Positions 1 to 8,826 are shown, numbered from the stretch's first letter. The stretch is DNA of 41,617 nucleotides from Hyphomicrobiales bacterium (GCA_027487245.1 JAIYDY010000077.1:1-41617); one strand, 5' to 3'. Made by a program: numbers and translations. Notes: a model not told the origin generated them from the sequence alone.

Positions 1-547
1 CCGCGAACCCGAGGATCGGCCAGACGCTGGCATAAAGTTTCGAGCGGTAGAACCGCACCCGCCAGGGCAGTTTCAGCCAGGCCGGATGCTGGCCGGCACG
101 CTCCAGCCTGACCGGCGTGCCGGCACGTGCGATCAGCATCGCCTTCAGGCTTTCGAACAGCATCATGCCGCCGATCGCCATGAACAGGCCGAGATAGGAC
201 AGCATGATCACGGCATCGAGTTGGCCGGCGCGGCGGATGGCATTGAACGCGAGAACGCCTAGCGCCGTGCCGATCAGACCACCCGCGACGAGCACGCCGC
301 CCAGCCTCAGATCAAGTTGCCGCCTGCGCCAGTAGGTCAACGCGCCCGTCATGGACGAGGCCGCGATCTGGGCCGTCACTGTCGCCACGGCCACGGCAGG
401 GGGGATGCCGAGGAAGATCAGCAAAGGCGTCATCAGGAAGCCGCCGCCAATGCCGAACATGCCGGAGATGAAGCCGACCGCAGCACTCATCGCCAGGATC
501 AGCAGCACGCTGATCGGCATCTCCGCGATGGGCAGGTAGATCTGCAT
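1..547 (-). CDS. TauE/SafE-family sulfite/anion exporter (partial, C-terminus beyond window)
   Basis: Reads inward from the left edge. The N-terminus runs MQIYLPIAEMPISVLLIL and is followed by the GMFGIGGGFLMTPLL signature of the TauE/SafE (DUF81) family, a second-helix region rich in Ala/Val/Thr, and a further hydrophobic stretch with LSYLGLFMAIGGMMLFES. About 182 residues are present out of a usual 250-310. The family exports sulfite, sulfoacetate or related organic anions across the inner membrane, but no substrate can be read here. The start at 547 was chosen because the ATG at 562 meets a stop after three codons. Nothing in the neighbourhood (a polarity protein transcribed in the same direction, upstream) hints at its role. 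Family assignment is strong; substrate is unknown. Confidence 0.85.
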   Translation of the reverse strand, partial: MQIYLPIAEMPISVLLILAMSAAVGFISGMFGIGGGFLMTPLLIFLGIPPAVAVATVTAQIAASSMTGALTYWRRRQLDLRLGGVLVAGGLIGTALGVLAFNAIRRAGQLDAVIMLSYLGLFMAIGGMMLFESLKAMLIARAGTPVRLERAGQHPAWLKLPWRVRFYRSKLYASVWPILGFA

Positions 548-736
548 CGGTTAGATCTGCATCTGTGGCGGCCCGACCCCGGCTCATCCGGTGGCAATGA
601 CATCAGTGCCGTTCATTGCACTGTCCGGATGAACGCTTCCCTGCTGGATGAAACAAGGCGACGCAAGGGCAATCTGCGCGACTGGCAAACGGGCCTTCCG
701 GTCTGACTGGCCGGCAAGCCTGCCATTGTCCTGACG

Positions 737-3700
737 TCAGGTTGCCTTGGGGCGGGCAGGTGGACGCTGCTGGCGCGGTGCCGGATCCCAGCCATCGGCA
801 GGAGCACTGATCTCGTTGGCCACCGGATCGGGGGTTTTCGGCTTCCAGGTCAGCGATGCCGTGCGCCCGGCGGCTAGATCGACGGCAGGCAGCTTTGCGC
901 CCACCTCGTCGCGCTTCTTGGCGGCATCAGTATCGCCATCCCGGGCCGCCACGGCAAACCAGGTGTAGGACTGCATCAGATCCTGTTCGACGCCGAGGCC
1001 GCGGCCCAGCAGGATCGCGAGATTGTACTGGCTGTCACGCACGCCAAACTCGGCGGCCTTGCGGAACAAGTCGGCGGCAGCGGCATAATCCGGTCTGCCG
1101 TCGGCCCCTTCGGCGACCAGCACCGCCAGATTGTGCATGGCCTTGGCGTTGCCCTTGTCGGCAGCCCGCCGATACCAGGTCATCGCCAGCTTCGGGTCTC
1201 GGGCCGTGCCGATGCCCTTCTCGTGCATGTTGCCGAGACGGAACTGGGCCGGACCGGAGCCTGCGGCAGCGGCGCGCTCGAAAAGGCGAAGGGCCAGCTT
1301 CTGGTCGCGGGCCATGCCGGTGCCTTCGCTGGCGCGGTTGGCAAGCTCGTAGACGGCATTGGCGTCGCCTTCCAGCGCGGCCTTGCGCAGGCCTGGCGTG
1401 CCGAGCGTGGGCACGAGTTCGCCCAGATCCGTCACGCGTCCAGGGGCTGCGGAGATGCGTGCGGGTTCCGTTGCAGCGCCCGCCGGGGGCAGTGACGCAA
1501 CCTCGACCGGCGCCGGCCGGACCGATGAGGTGGTCTCGGGCGCGCGAACGGCAGGCCCCGTGGGGCTGCGACCATCGCTGCCGGCCAGCGTTGCAGAGCC
1601 CGGAGCAGGCTGGGAGCCGCCTGACATCGAGGTCTGGTCTTTCGGCGGCAGGGCCGGCGTGGATGTCGCAGGCTGGCTGCTTTCGGAGCGTTCGCTGTCG
1701 GCCTGAGCCGGAGCCGTGGCCGGGTCCGACGCAGCTGGCGCGGCGACGGGGCGTACCTGTGCCGATTGCGGCGGATCACCCAGAAGTGTTGTCGCAACCT
1801 GTCCGGCACCGATCGCCAGCACGATGGCGGCGAGGCCGAGAAGAATCGGCTTGCGGCGCTTTTCGATGGTCTCGCGCAGGCTGATCGGCAGCGAGGTCCG
1901 GGTGCTGCCGTCCTTCTGGCCCTTGCCCTTCTGGGCCTTGCCCTGATCGGCCGCGAGCGCGCCCGATTCGGCGCTGGCCGCCATTGCCGCGCGGCGGGCA
2001 GCGGCAATCAGATTGGGATTGATCGAGCCGGCCGCAGGCGGCGGAGGCGATGCTGCGGCGGGCTGGGTGCTGCCACCTTCGCTGCGTCCGCGCGGACGCC
2101 CGGAGCCGGGCTCCAGCGGCAGGTCAGGCCCGGCGTCGGGTTGAGGCTCGAACGTGCGGGATTGTTCAGGGGCCTTGCGCTGCGGAGCAGCCGGCATCTG
2201 CCGCATCTGCTCGCGCAAAGACGCAACCATCGTTCCAGGCCCACCGCCGCGTGCAGGTTCAGGAGCCGGTTCGGGCGGGAAGCTTGCAGCGGGCGACGCG
2301 TCGAGGCGCTCATGAAGACGGTCGTCGAGGCGGGAATCCCTGGCAAACCGTTCGTCGGAGAAACCCGACAGGTCGGCTTCGCGGCTGCTGCGAACCTGCG
2401 CGGCATCAGCCGCGACCCTGCCTCGCGACAAGGCTGCCGGCTCGGCGGGCGTCCGCTCCCGGCCGATGTCATCTTCAAGTTGCGCAAGGCGCTGCACGAT
2501 CTTCTCGAGCGTGTCGTTGACGGCGCCGATGGCGCTGTGGGTGCGCTGGTCAATCGAGACATGCACATCCTTGAGGCCGGCCAGGTCGTGCCGCAGCAGG
2601 CTCAGGTCAGCAGAGCTGTCCGCGCCTGGCGCACGGTTGAGGGCATCGGCGACAGCTGCGCGTGCCGCACGGTCGACAGCGGTGGTGGTCTCCTCGCGCA
2701 AACCGCCGAGGTAGCGCATCAGATCCTGAAGCGTCGTTTCCAGTCCATCGGTCCGGGCTGTGCCGGCGGGCTTGGCATCAAGCCGCTCGGTGAGGGCGGC
2801 GATCTGCCGCTCAAGCGCCTCAAGGCCCTGTGCGCTGGCATCGGGGCGGGCTGCCTCATCGATGCGGCGGGCCAGATCGCCGATCATCTCCTCGATCGGG
2901 CTCAGATCGAGCCGTGTCGCGCCATCCGGCAACACGACCGGCTGCTGGTTCCTGGCCAGCGTCTCGATGCGGGCCGCCAGCATGTCGATCTGCTTCTCGA
3001 TGGCTGCCGGGCCGCGCGCGCTCAGGGCATCGATCTGCTGCGACAGCCGCTCGACCCGGTCGACCATCTCCGTGGAGCCACGATCGGACATGCTGTCGAG
3101 CTTGAAGGCGATGTCTTCGATGCGGCGGGCCAGTTCGCCGGATTCAGGCTGGGTGCGCTGCGCCAACTGGTCGAGCTTCGTGGACAGAAGGGCCAGCTGC
3201 TTGCGGTCATCCTCGTCCATGCCGGTGGCCGGCAGCGAGCCGAGCGCGTTGGAGACATGGTCGAGCTGGAGCAGGATTCGCTGCAGCAAGCCTTGTCCGA
3301 TGCCCTGGGCATCGCGGGTTTCGCGCAGCAGGTCGGCGCGCATCTGCTCGATGGCTGCCTCGACCTCGTTGCCGGGGCCGCCACGCGCCATCTCCTCGCG
3401 CACCCGCCCGATGTCGACGGCAAGCGTTGCGATCTGGCTGGAAAGTTCGTCAAGCCGTGGCAGGTTCCCACCGCGCGAAAGTGCATCCTTTAGCCCGGAC
3501 AGTTCATGCACGGCAGCTGCCAGCAGGCGCGGCTCCTGCGACATGGCGGCGAGGGCCTCGATGCGATCACCAAGACGGTGGATCTCGGCCTCGATCCGCC
3601 CCGACAGGCCACCGGAATCCTGTGTCTGAAGGCGGCCGAGCTCGGCCTCGATGCGGGCCAGCGGGCGGGCCAGTTCATCCAGTGGCGCAAGACTGCTGCG

Positions 3701-4594
3701 CTGCTCGAGACGCTGCGCCAGATCGCGGATGCTGTCCTCGAGCCGGGACGAGGCCGGTGCGCTGGACAGCGAGGCAATCTCGCTGCGCAACTGGGCGAGA
3801 TCGGCCCGCAATCCGTTCATCAGCGGCGTCACATCGGCACGGCGCTCGCCGACTCGTCGCTCCGGATGCTGAAGGCCCGCGATGCGCCCGACGTCGGCGC
3901 GAAGGTTCTGCATGATCGACGACGGCTGGTCTGGCTCGGCAAGCTCGCGCTGCCGGCCCTGGATCTGGGAGATCGCGTCGGCAAGGCCATCGCGCGAGAG
4001 CACGGGGCGACGCGGCGCGCCTGCAACGTTCGATGGGACGAAAGAGGTTGCACCAGCCGCTGGTCCGCGTTGCAGGCCGCCTGCCAATCCGCCCTGGGCG
4101 AGGCGCTCGACATCCGACACGCGGGAGCTGACCGTCTTGATGGCATCCGCGATGACGCTGGTGGCGCGCTCCTGACGTTCAGCGGAAGCACGCTCGGCGG
4201 CAGCCATCCGGCCTTCCGCCTTCTCGATCCAGCCCACGATCGATTCAAGGGCAGTGGTTGTGCGGGCTTCGGAATCGCGCGTCCGGTGTTCCAGCTGCGC
4301 CGCATGCCTGAGCAGGGCATCGATGCCATCGGCGTTCTGGCCTGGGCGGGCTTTGCCGCGTTCCATGGCTGCGCCTGAACCTGACTGTGACAACCGCCGC
4401 AGGCGCGCCTGGACATCGCCGCCCGATGCCGTCAGGGCGGTGGTCTCGTCGTCGGTGCGCTTTTTCGCTTCTTCGCGGATCACGTGCTCCAACCAATCGC
4501 TGACGCTCATGCCGGCGCGGCGAGCCGCTTCGCGGGCCGCCTCGCGTGTGTCTGCGTCAATTCCCTTGACGCTCCAGGGCAGGCTCTGGGCCAT
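737..4594 (-). CDS. podJ: PodJ-like polar localization factor with Sel1 repeats
   Basis: 1285 residues. The N-terminus (AQSLPWSVKGIDADTREAA, then RRAGMSVSDWLEHVI) is the conserved PodJ head. Residues about 60-750 are long heptad-rich coiled coil with many Arg/Glu/Leu, followed by a Pro/Ala/Ser-rich linker. One membrane helix (KPILLGLAAIVLAIGAGQVA, about residue 915-935) is followed by another Pro/Ala-rich stretch and four Sel1-type TPR repeats (about 1070-1225, with motifs such as ALRLFERAAAAGSGPAQFRLG and AMTWYRRAADKGNAKAMHNLA). The layout, cytoplasmic coiled coil then helix then periplasmic Sel1 repeats, is that of PodJ in Caulobacter and Agrobacterium, a new-pole organizer for polar growth and division. 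The Caulobacter C-terminal peptidoglycan-binding domain is not seen. The nearby gene order gives no extra clue. The true role could be any Sel1/coiled-coil polarity protein. Confidence 0.8.
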   Translation of the reverse strand: MAQSLPWSVKGIDADTREAAREAARRAGMSVSDWLEHVIREEAKKRTDDETTALTASGGDVQARLRRLSQSGSGAAMERGKARPGQNADGIDALLRHAAQLEHRTRDSEARTTTALESIVGWIEKAEGRMAAAERASAERQERATSVIADAIKTVSSRVSDVERLAQGGLAGGLQRGPAAGATSFVPSNVAGAPRRPVLSRDGLADAISQIQGRQRELAEPDQPSSIMQNLRADVGRIAGLQHPERRVGERRADVTPLMNGLRADLAQLRSEIASLSSAPASSRLEDSIRDLAQRLEQRSSLAPLDELARPLARIEAELGRLQTQDSGGLSGRIEAEIHRLGDRIEALAAMSQEPRLLAAAVHELSGLKDALSRGGNLPRLDELSSQIATLAVDIGRVREEMARGGPGNEVEAAIEQMRADLLRETRDAQGIGQGLLQRILLQLDHVSNALGSLPATGMDEDDRKQLALLSTKLDQLAQRTQPESGELARRIEDIAFKLDSMSDRGSTEMVDRVERLSQQIDALSARGPAAIEKQIDMLAARIETLARNQQPVVLPDGATRLDLSPIEEMIGDLARRIDEAARPDASAQGLEALERQIAALTERLDAKPAGTARTDGLETTLQDLMRYLGGLREETTTAVDRAARAAVADALNRAPGADSSADLSLLRHDLAGLKDVHVSIDQRTHSAIGAVNDTLEKIVQRLAQLEDDIGRERTPAEPAALSRGRVAADAAQVRSSREADLSGFSDERFARDSRLDDRLHERLDASPAASFPPEPAPEPARGGGPGTMVASLREQMRQMPAAPQRKAPEQSRTFEPQPDAGPDLPLEPGSGRPRGRSEGGSTQPAAASPPPPAAGSINPNLIAAARRAAMAASAESGALAADQGKAQKGKGQKDGSTRTSLPISLRETIEKRRKPILLGLAAIVLAIGAGQVATTLLGDPPQSAQVRPVAAPAASDPATAPAQADSERSESSQPATSTPALPPKDQTSMSGGSQPAPGSATLAGSDGRSPTGPAVRAPETTSSVRPAPVEVASLPPAGAATEPARISAAPGRVTDLGELVPTLGTPGLRKAALEGDANAVYELANRASEGTGMARDQKLALRLFERAAAAGSGPAQFRLGNMHEKGIGTARDPKLAMTWYRRAADKGNAKAMHNLAVLVAEGADGRPDYAAAADLFRKAAEFGVRDSQYNLAILLGRGLGVEQDLMQSYTWFAVAARDGDTDAAKKRDEVGAKLPAVDLAAGRTASLTWKPKTPDPVANEISAPADGWDPAPRQQRPPARPKAT

Positions 4595-4955
4595 CGATCA
4601 CTCGCTACGGGACTGCGCTTCGTATCGGACCCCGTGAAGGCGCGCCCCGCTGTGGCGCCATCGCGATGGGTGACTGCCTCCTCGCGAATCGCGTGCAAGG
4701 CGCAGCCGGAACCCGACGCGGTAACTTTTTCCGGTTTATGGTAAACAGAGCGTTAAGGGTCGTTGCGATTTCGTTAAACGGCGGGCTGCCTTGCCGGCTA
4801 CCGGTGGGGCTGGACCGCGAATTTCCGTTGTTTTAATGTGTTTTTTAGTCAACTACAGCAAACGGCGTCGTTCACGTGATTCTGGCGGGATACCCGAATC
4901 GCAATCAGTGCCTGAATCGCCATAAATCCGACCTCTTGACACGGTAGCGATCCCA
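4595..4955. other. Intergenic promoter region between podJ-like gene and merR
   Basis: 361 bases without a supported gene, divergent between the minus-strand PodJ-like gene and the plus-strand MerR gene. The stretch 4720-4860 is clearly more A/T-rich than its surroundings (runs such as GTTTTAATGTGTTTTTTAG), as expected for promoters. A CtrA-like element lies at 4738-4756 (separate entry). A TTGACA at 4936-4941 is too close to the MerR start to be its -35 box unless the start lies downstream. Confidence 0.6.
4738..4756 (-). promoter_or_regulatory. Candidate CtrA-type binding site upstream of podJ-like gene
   Basis: Read on the minus strand the site is TTAACGCTCTGTTTACCAT. This is TTAA, seven bases, TTTA against the CtrA consensus TTAA-N7-TTAA, and its right part TTTACCAT differs by one base from the TTAACCAT half-site. 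It lies about 145 bases upstream of the PodJ-like start in the correct orientation. Cell-cycle control of podJ is known in Caulobacter; binding here is inference from one imperfect match. Confidence 0.35.
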
Positions 4956-5384
4956 ATGGCCCGAACCAACCAAACGTCAGCCACTGATCGGACTGCTGGT
5001 GCACCAGATGCCGCCCCGCAGGGTTCAGACTGGGCGTCCATCAGCGATGTTGCCCGGGACTTCGATGTCACCTTGCGCACGCTGCGGTTTTACGAGGCGC
5101 GTGGCCTGGTGTCGCCACGCCGGGAAGGGATGAACCGCTACTATTCCGAACAGGACCGCGCCCGCCTGGCGCTGATCCTGAGGGGCAAGAAGCTTGGATT
5201 CACGCTGACCGAGATCAGGGCCATGGTGTCCCAGAATCCCGGCAGCAAGGGCGCGCTGATCCTGTCGCTGCCACAGATCGACGAGCAGTTGACGCTTCTG
5301 CGCAGTCAGTTCGCCGAATGCCAGGCGGCCATTGCGGAACTTGAAGAACGCCGCAGCGCGCTTGCCGCCACAAAGCAGGGCTGA
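4956..5384 (+). CDS. MerR-family transcriptional regulator
   Basis: 142 residues. A 25-residue polar leader precedes the MerR winged-helix domain (WASISDVARDFDVTLRTLRFYEARGLVSPRR, residues about 26-57), the second wing region (NRYYSEQDRARLALILRGKKLGFTLTEIRAM) and a short C-terminal dimerization helix (LPQIDEQLTLLRSQFAECQAAIAELEERR). No Cys cluster is present, so it is not a metal sensor of the CueR/ZntA type. It stands 260 bases upstream of the acyl-CoA dehydrogenase in the same direction. MerR proteins of this size next to acyl-CoA dehydrogenases commonly control fatty or branched-acid degradation; a role over genes 5647-11630 is inferred. The ATG at 4956 has only a weak ribosome site, but no other in-frame start precedes the HTH. 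Confidence 0.85.
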   Translation: MARTNQTSATDRTAGAPDAAPQGSDWASISDVARDFDVTLRTLRFYEARGLVSPRREGMNRYYSEQDRARLALILRGKKLGFTLTEIRAMVSQNPGSKGALILSLPQIDEQLTLLRSQFAECQAAIAELEERRSALAATKQG

Positions 5385-5537
5385 TCTGGAGCGGGGCGGG
5401 CCACCTGCCAACGCGGCCACGCCAGACCATTGCCATCTCCGCAGCCCGAAGATCGACCTGTTCTGGCAGACCCTGCCGTGATCTGAGACGACATCCTGCA
5501 CGAAGATTTCCGGTCGTGCCGGATTGTCAGCCATGAC

Positions 5538-5563
5538 AAGATAGTTTATATATGAACAATCTT
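5538..5563. promoter_or_regulatory. 26-bp near-palindromic operator upstream of acyl-CoA dehydrogenase
   Basis: Half-sites AAGATnGTT and AACnATCTT flank a central ATATAT with single spacer bases; 22 of 26 positions are self-complementary. Outer TGACA (5534-5538) and TGTCA (5566-5570) add a further imperfect arm. A TTGTCA (5524-5529) and TATATA (5547-5552), 17 bases apart, could be the -35/-10 of the promoter, so the palindrome would cover the -10 region. It is the most A/T-rich point of this interval. The cognate regulator could be the MerR protein encoded just upstream. Confidence 0.55.
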
Positions 5564-5646
5564 GCTGTCACAGAGCCGACGCGGGTGTCATGATCACACC
5601 ATGAACGTCGGATCAAACGGGCGGCAGCACTTCTGGGAGAGCTACC

Positions 5647-7443
5647 ATGCCGGTCTACAAGGCCCCTGTCGACGACGTGATGTTCCTGCTCACGGATGTG
5701 TTCCAGATCGAGCGCTACAACAATCTGCCGGGCTTTGCCGATGTCACGCCCGATGTGATCGAGGCCGTCCTCAGCGAAGGCGCGAAGCTGTGCGAGGAGG
5801 TGTTCCAGCCGGTGAACCTGTCCGGTGACAAGCAGGGCTGTGTGCGCCAACCCGATGGTTCGGTGACCACGCCGAAGGGCTACCGGGAAGCCTATGAAGC
5901 CTACAAGGCCGGCGGCTGGCTGGGCCTGCCCGCCCCGGAGGAGTTTGGCGGACAGGGTCTGCCCTCGACGCTGAACGCCATCATGCAGGAATTCCTGTCC
6001 TCGTCGAACCTGGCGCTCGGCATGTATCCGGGGCTGACCCAGGGTGCGATTGCCGCCATGATCGAGCATGCCTCGCAGGAACTGAAGCAGACCTATCTGC
6101 CAAAAATGATCTCTGGCGAGTGGACCGGCACCATGAACCTGACCGAGCCCCATTGCGGCACGGATCTGGGTCTGCTCAAGACCAAAGCCGTGCCGAACGG
6201 CGACGGCTCCTTTGCGATTTCCGGCACCAAGATCTTCATCTCCGCTGGCGAGCATGACCTGGCCGGGAACATCGTCCATCTGGTGCTGGCGCGCGTCGAA
6301 GGCGCGCCGCTCGGCACCAAGGGCATCACGCTGTTCGTCGTGCCGAAATTCCTTGTGAACGCCGATGGCTCTCTGGGCGCTCGCAACGGCGTGTCGTGCG
6401 GCTCGATCGAGCACAAGATGGGCATCCACGGCAATTCGACCTGCCTGATGAACTATGACGGCGCGACCGGCTGGATCATCGGCCACGAGAACAAGGGCCT
6501 CAATGCCATGTTCGTGATGATGAACGAGGCACGGCTCGCGGTCGGCATCCAGGGCCTTGGCTGCTCCGAGGTCGCCTACCAGAATGCCGTCGCTTACGCC
6601 AAGGACCGGCGTCAGGGCCGGGCCCTCACCGGCGCGGCCGAGCCTGACAAGCCCGCCGACACATTGCTGGTCCACCCTGATGTGCGGCGCAACCTGATGT
6701 CCATCCGCGCCTTCAACGAGGCGGCACGGGCGCTGGTGCTGTGGACGGCACTGAAGGCCGATGTCGCGCATCGCTCCGACGACGCAGCCGCCCGGCAAGC
6801 CGCCGACGACCACATGGGCCTGATGACGCCGGTGATCAAAGGCGTGCTCACCGATGTCGGCTTCGACAACACGGTCAAGGCCCAGCAGATGTTCGGCGGC
6901 CATGGCTATGTCGAGGAATGGGGCATGAGCCAGTTCGTGCGCGATGCCCGCATCGCCATGATCTACGAAGGCGCCAACGGCGTTCAGGCCATGGATCTGG
7001 TCGGGCGCAAGCTTGGCCGCGATGGCGGGCGCGCGATCATGGCGTTCTTCGGCGAAGTCGGCCAGTTCTGCCAGGAAAATGCCGACCATGAGGCGATGAC
7101 GCCGTTCATCGGCCCGCTCGGCTCCGGGCTCCAGCAGCTTCAGGCTGCCACGATGTGGTTCATGCAGAACGCCATGGCCAAGCCCAACAATGCCGGCGCC
7201 GGTGCCCACGACTACATGCACCTGTTCGGCCTGGTGGCGCTGGGCTACATGCACGCCAGAATGGCGCGCGTCGCGCTCGACAAGCTCAAGGCGGGCGCCA
7301 ACGGGCAGACCGAGCGCATGAACGGCAAGCTGGTCACGGCCCGCTACTTCATGGAACGCGCCATGCCGGAGATCGCAGCCCATGTCTCCCGCATCCAGAC
7401 CGGATCGGACATGACGATGGCGTTCACGGCTGAGCAGTTCTAG
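5647..7443 (+). CDS. Acyl-CoA dehydrogenase, FadE5/DmdC type
   Basis: 598 residues, the long acyl-CoA dehydrogenase form with an extra C-terminal domain. It catalyses FAD-dependent alpha,beta-dehydrogenation of an acyl-CoA, the first oxidative step of beta-oxidation. Visible motifs are MNLTEPHCGTDLG (flavin loop, about 159-171), ISGTKIFISAGEH (about 193), KMFGGHGYVEEWG-like QQMFGGHGYVEEWG (about 415) and IYEGANGVQAMD with Glu441 as the expected catalytic base. The N-terminal MPVYKAPVDDVMFLL matches the family. The start at 5647 has GGGAGAG six bases upstream. The thiolase and hydratase/dehydrogenase follow on the same strand. Chain-length preference is not evident; a 3-methylmercaptopropionyl-CoA dehydrogenase annotation is possible for this subfamily but nothing here supports sulfur substrates in particular. 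Confidence 0.92.
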   Translation: MPVYKAPVDDVMFLLTDVFQIERYNNLPGFADVTPDVIEAVLSEGAKLCEEVFQPVNLSGDKQGCVRQPDGSVTTPKGYREAYEAYKAGGWLGLPAPEEFGGQGLPSTLNAIMQEFLSSSNLALGMYPGLTQGAIAAMIEHASQELKQTYLPKMISGEWTGTMNLTEPHCGTDLGLLKTKAVPNGDGSFAISGTKIFISAGEHDLAGNIVHLVLARVEGAPLGTKGITLFVVPKFLVNADGSLGARNGVSCGSIEHKMGIHGNSTCLMNYDGATGWIIGHENKGLNAMFVMMNEARLAVGIQGLGCSEVAYQNAVAYAKDRRQGRALTGAAEPDKPADTLLVHPDVRRNLMSIRAFNEAARALVLWTALKADVAHRSDDAAARQAADDHMGLMTPVIKGVLTDVGFDNTVKAQQMFGGHGYVEEWGMSQFVRDARIAMIYEGANGVQAMDLVGRKLGRDGGRAIMAFFGEVGQFCQENADHEAMTPFIGPLGSGLQQLQAATMWFMQNAMAKPNNAGAGAHDYMHLFGLVALGYMHARMARVALDKLKAGANGQTERMNGKLVTARYFMERAMPEIAAHVSRIQTGSDMTMAFTAEQF

Positions 7444-7458
7444 GCTGCATCACAACAA

Positions 7459-7573
7459 GGGTGTCATCCCCGGCGACGCCGCAGGCGGCGGGAAGGGGAT
7501 CCACCAAGCACTGGCAACCGGTTGGATTCCCTTCCCCTCCGCGCCGCTGGCGCTGCGGCCGGGAATGACACCC
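7459..7573. repeat. REP-like long inverted repeat (intergenic hairpin)
   Basis: A 115-base element between the dehydrogenase and thiolase genes. The left end GGGTGTCATCCCCGGC is matched by the inverted right end GCCGGGAATGACACCC, and the arms stay complementary inward with small gaps through GGGGATCCACC and GGTTGGATTCCC. The loop is about CAAGCACTGGCAACC. Such GGTGTCATTCCCGG-type hairpins are typical dispersed intergenic repeats in Hyphomicrobiales genomes. It may lessen read-through or protect mRNA ends inside the beta-oxidation operon. Confidence 0.75.
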
Positions 7574-7600
7574 GAAAGAACAATCGTCCGGAGGAACACC

Positions 7601-8809
7601 ATGGCCGAAGCCTACATCTACGATCACGTGCGCACGCCGCGCGGCAAGGGCAAGGCCGACGGGTCCTTGCATGAGGTGACCGCGATCGAACTGGGCGCGC
7701 AGACCTTGCGTGCCATCCGCCAGCGCAGCGATCTCGATGTCGGGCTGGTCGAGGATGTCGTCTTCGGCTGCGTCGATCCGGTGGGCGAGGCAGGGGCTGA
7801 CATCGCCCGCACCGTGGCGCTGAAGGCTGGCTACGGCAAGACGGTGCCGGGCGTGCAGATCAACCGCTTCTGTGCGTCGGGGCTGGACGCCGTGAACCTG
7901 GCGGCGGCGCAGGTGATGAGCGGCAACAAGGAACTGGCGATCGGCGGGGGCGTCGAGAGCATGAGCCGGGTCGGCATGGGCGCGTCGGGCTTCGGCATCG
8001 CCGTCGATCCATCAGTGGCCATCGATACCTACTTCATGCCGCAGGGCGTCGCGGCCGATCTGATCGCGACCAAGTTCGGGTTCAGCCGCGATGATGTCGA
8101 TGCCTACTCCGTGCAGTCGCACAAGCGAGCCCATGCCGCGTGGGAGAAGGGTTACTTCAACAACTCCGTTATTCCGGTGAAGGACATCAACGGCCTCACC
8201 ATCCTGGCCCGTGACGAGACGATCCGGCCCGGTGCGGACATGCAGGGCCTCGCTTCGCTGAAGCCGGCCTTCGCCATGATGGGTGAGCAGGGCGGCTTCG
8301 ATGCCGTCGCGACCTTCGCCCATCCCGATGTCGAGTTCGTCAACCACGTCCACCATGCCGGCAACTCGTCGGGCATCGTCGATGGTGCCGCCGCCGTGCT
8401 GGTCGGCTCGAAGAAGGCCGGCAAGGCCATGGGCAAGGCACCCCGCGCCCGGATCAAGGCCTATGCCACCATCGGCTCCGATCTGGCGCTGATGCTGACC
8501 GGGCCGGTCGATGTGACCGAACTGGTGCTCAAGAAGGCGAAGATGAGCCTGAAGGATATCGATCTGTTCGAACTCAACGAGGCCTTCGCCTCGGTGGTGC
8601 TGCGCTACCAGCAGGCGTTCGATCTCGATCCCGCGCGTCTCAACGTCAATGGCGGCGCGATCGCCATGGGTCACCCGCTGGGAGCGACGGGCGCGATGAT
8701 CCTCGGCACGGTGCTGGACGAACTCGAGCGCACCGGCAAGCAGACCGCCCTGATCACGCTGTGCGTCGCCGCCGGCATGGGCGTCGCCACCATCATCGAA
8801 CGCGTCTGA
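7601..8809 (+). CDS. fadA: Acetyl-CoA C-acyltransferase (beta-ketothiolase)
   Basis: 402 residues from the ATG at 7601, which has GGAGG seven bases upstream; the longer reading from 7565 runs back into the hairpin repeat and was refused. Thiolytic cleavage of 3-ketoacyl-CoA is the last step of the beta-oxidation cycle. The nucleophile is Cys91 (INRFCASGLDAVN), followed by GGGVESMSR, NEAFASVV, GGAIAMGHPLGATGA with His358, and the second catalytic Cys388 in TLCVAAGMG. The last motif is usually CVGGGMG or CIGGGMG; here two glycines are replaced by alanines. The next gene begins 17 bases downstream, so both are probably co-transcribed. The pair forms an FadAB-like trifunctional enzyme by inference from gene order. 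Confidence 0.93.
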   Translation: MAEAYIYDHVRTPRGKGKADGSLHEVTAIELGAQTLRAIRQRSDLDVGLVEDVVFGCVDPVGEAGADIARTVALKAGYGKTVPGVQINRFCASGLDAVNLAAAQVMSGNKELAIGGGVESMSRVGMGASGFGIAVDPSVAIDTYFMPQGVAADLIATKFGFSRDDVDAYSVQSHKRAHAAWEKGYFNNSVIPVKDINGLTILARDETIRPGADMQGLASLKPAFAMMGEQGGFDAVATFAHPDVEFVNHVHHAGNSSGIVDGAAAVLVGSKKAGKAMGKAPRARIKAYATIGSDLALMLTGPVDVTELVLKKAKMSLKDIDLFELNEAFASVVLRYQQAFDLDPARLNVNGGAIAMGHPLGATGAMILGTVLDELERTGKQTALITLCVAAGMGVATIIERV

Positions 8810-8826
8810 GAGCGGAGCACAGCACC

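Noticed and set aside
730..741. 12-base palindrome CCTGACGTCAGG over the stop of the PodJ-like gene
   Set aside because: Short, inside coding sequence and without a promoter nearby; fits chance.
1766..3493. A 575-codon plus-strand frame opposite the PodJ-like gene
   Set aside because: Antisense of the coiled-coil region; no domain pattern.
5527..7383. A 618-codon open frame on the minus strand
   Set aside because: It is the antisense of the FadE-type gene; the plus-strand protein has full family motifs, while the antisense product is His/Arg/Gly-rich without any.
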